DNA from: JAEUNJ01 sp052035955
GTDB lineage: Bacteria; Pseudomonadota; Gammaproteobacteria; Burkholderiales; Rhodocyclaceae
NCBI GenBank assembly: GCA_052035955.1
Contig: JBPOHD010000079.1
Span: 1-16,381, forward strand
Length of the DNA: 16,381 bases
Reading direction: 5' to 3'
The notes beneath the pieces were generated by a model that worked only from the letters and a program-made list of their open reading frames with translations, did no database searches and was not told the DNA's origin. The position numbers and the translations under genes were made by a program. How positions within the stretch are numbered: position 1 is the stretch's first letter; each line of letters begins with the position of its first letter. This document shows, piece by piece, positions 15,679 through 16,381 of the stretch.

Positions 15679-16381
15679 ATGCGCAAACTCCTCTTCGCCC
15701 TGCTGTGCTGCCTGAGTCTCGCCGCCTACGCGGCGCCGGACCCGGCCGCGGTGCGCCAGCTCGCGGCGGAAGAGTCGGACGACAAGATCGCCGCGATCCG
15801 CAAGATCGCCCTCACCGCCGAGCCCGAAGCCCTGGCGTTGCTGCAGCAACTGGCCGACGGCAACCTGAAGGACGACAAGGGCGAGGAAATCACCCTCAAC
15901 AACCGTGTGCGGCGGGAGCTCGAAGGTGCGCTCGCCGTACTGAAATTGATAGACCCCGATGTGAACGTCCGTTACAAGGCGGTCAAGGAAGTCGCCACCA
16001 ATGTGGATGCCGCCATGGCGCCGATGCTGGCCAAGGCCCGCGACCGCGAGAGCGATCCGAAGATCCGCGCGCTGCTGGTCGAGATCCACGCCCTGGCGAC
16101 GCTCAAGGACGATGATCCGAAGGTTCGCCTCGCGGCCGCGAAGGGCCTCGCCTCCAGCGCCGACTCGAACACCAAGGCCGTGCTCAAGGCGCAATCCGAG
16201 CTGGCCAACGAAACCGAAGTCGATGTGCGCCGCGCCGCCTTCCAGTCCTACCTCGAAGTCAAGGACCGCCTGACCCTGGCCGAAAACATCGGCCGCGTTT
16301 TCTCCGGCCTAAGCCTGGGGTCCATCCTGCTGCTGGCCGCACTGGGGCTGGCCATCACCTACGGCGTGATGGGCGTCATCA
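15679..16381 (+). CDS. urtB: Urea ABC transporter permease UrtB, 5' part
   Basis: The first 234 codons of UrtB; the frame is open to the window end. A signal-like N-terminus (MRKLLFALLCCLSLAAYA) is followed by the helical, HEAT-like extracytoplasmic region typical of UrtB (ALALLQQLADGNLKDDKGEEI, DDDPKVRLAAAKGLA, EVDVRRAAFQSYLEVKD). The first permease membrane segment then begins (FSGLSLGSILLLAALGLAITYGVMGVI). The gene lies 82 nt downstream of urtA. No clear Shine-Dalgarno precedes the ATG, so its translation may depend on the hairpin-bearing leader. Codon use and reading frame look intact. Confidence 0.93.
   Translation, partial: MRKLLFALLCCLSLAAYAAPDPAAVRQLAAEESDDKIAAIRKIALTAEPEALALLQQLADGNLKDDKGEEITLNNRVRRELEGALAVLKLIDPDVNVRYKAVKEVATNVDAAMAPMLAKARDRESDPKIRALLVEIHALATLKDDDPKVRLAAAKGLASSADSNTKAVLKAQSELANETEVDVRRAAFQSYLEVKDRLTLAENIGRVFSGLSLGSILLLAALGLAITYGVMGVI

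Noticed and set aside
1..16381. CRISPR arrays, tRNA or rRNA genes, insertion-sequence transposases, integron integrase
   Set aside because: Looked for on both strands; no supporting repeats, RNA folds or protein motifs seen.

Overview
The window is very GC-rich (by eye about 70%). Its gene content suggests a betaproteobacterium, plausibly of the Rhodocyclales/Burkholderiales type: rnfH, an orphan Bug-family binding lipoprotein, and a urea ABC transporter (urt) beside large hybrid sensor kinases. This placement is inferred from gene families only. There is no rRNA, tRNA, CRISPR array or integrase in the window.

Layout. (1) 1-205: extremely G/C-rich low-complexity DNA, then rnfH (206-481). (2) 629-5010: a translationally coupled two-component pair. 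The first protein is a 1138-aa fusion of an NCS1-type nucleobase/cation transporter fold, an eight-cysteine patch, a histidine kinase and a receiver. The second is a LuxR-type response regulator that overlaps it by 4 nt. (3) About 5070-5850: a lower-GC island with a RelE/HigB-like toxin and a HigA/NadS-like antitoxin, followed by a sequence with the box layout of an integron attC site. It reads as a lone gene cassette outside any visible integron. (4) 5890-8287: a terminator facing left, an isochorismatase-like hydrolase (+), and a leftward lpxR-like/GST pair. (5) 8487-9561: a Bug/TctC-type binding lipoprotein and its terminator. (6) 9647-13974: a FIST-domain protein followed by a BarA-like hybrid kinase (PAS-PAS-HisKA-HATPase-REC-REC-HPt), ending in a palindrome that contains the stop codon. 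(7) 13951-14327: a gene-free stretch with a perfect 20-bp inverted repeat enclosing a second hairpin. (8) 14328-16381: urtA, interrupted by one in-frame TAA, then urtB, which runs off the window end, with a strong palindrome between them.

Functionally, much of the window is signalling and nitrogen-compound handling. A transporter-like sensor kinase and its regulator, and a FIST/hybrid-kinase pair, flank a section that ends in the urea uptake operon. A link between these sensors and urea or purine nitrogen is an inference from proximity. The observations most worth checking are the solitary attC-bounded toxin-antitoxin cassette, the toxin's lack of a normal start codon, the nonsense codon in urtA, and the structured DNA upstream of urtA and between urtA and urtB.
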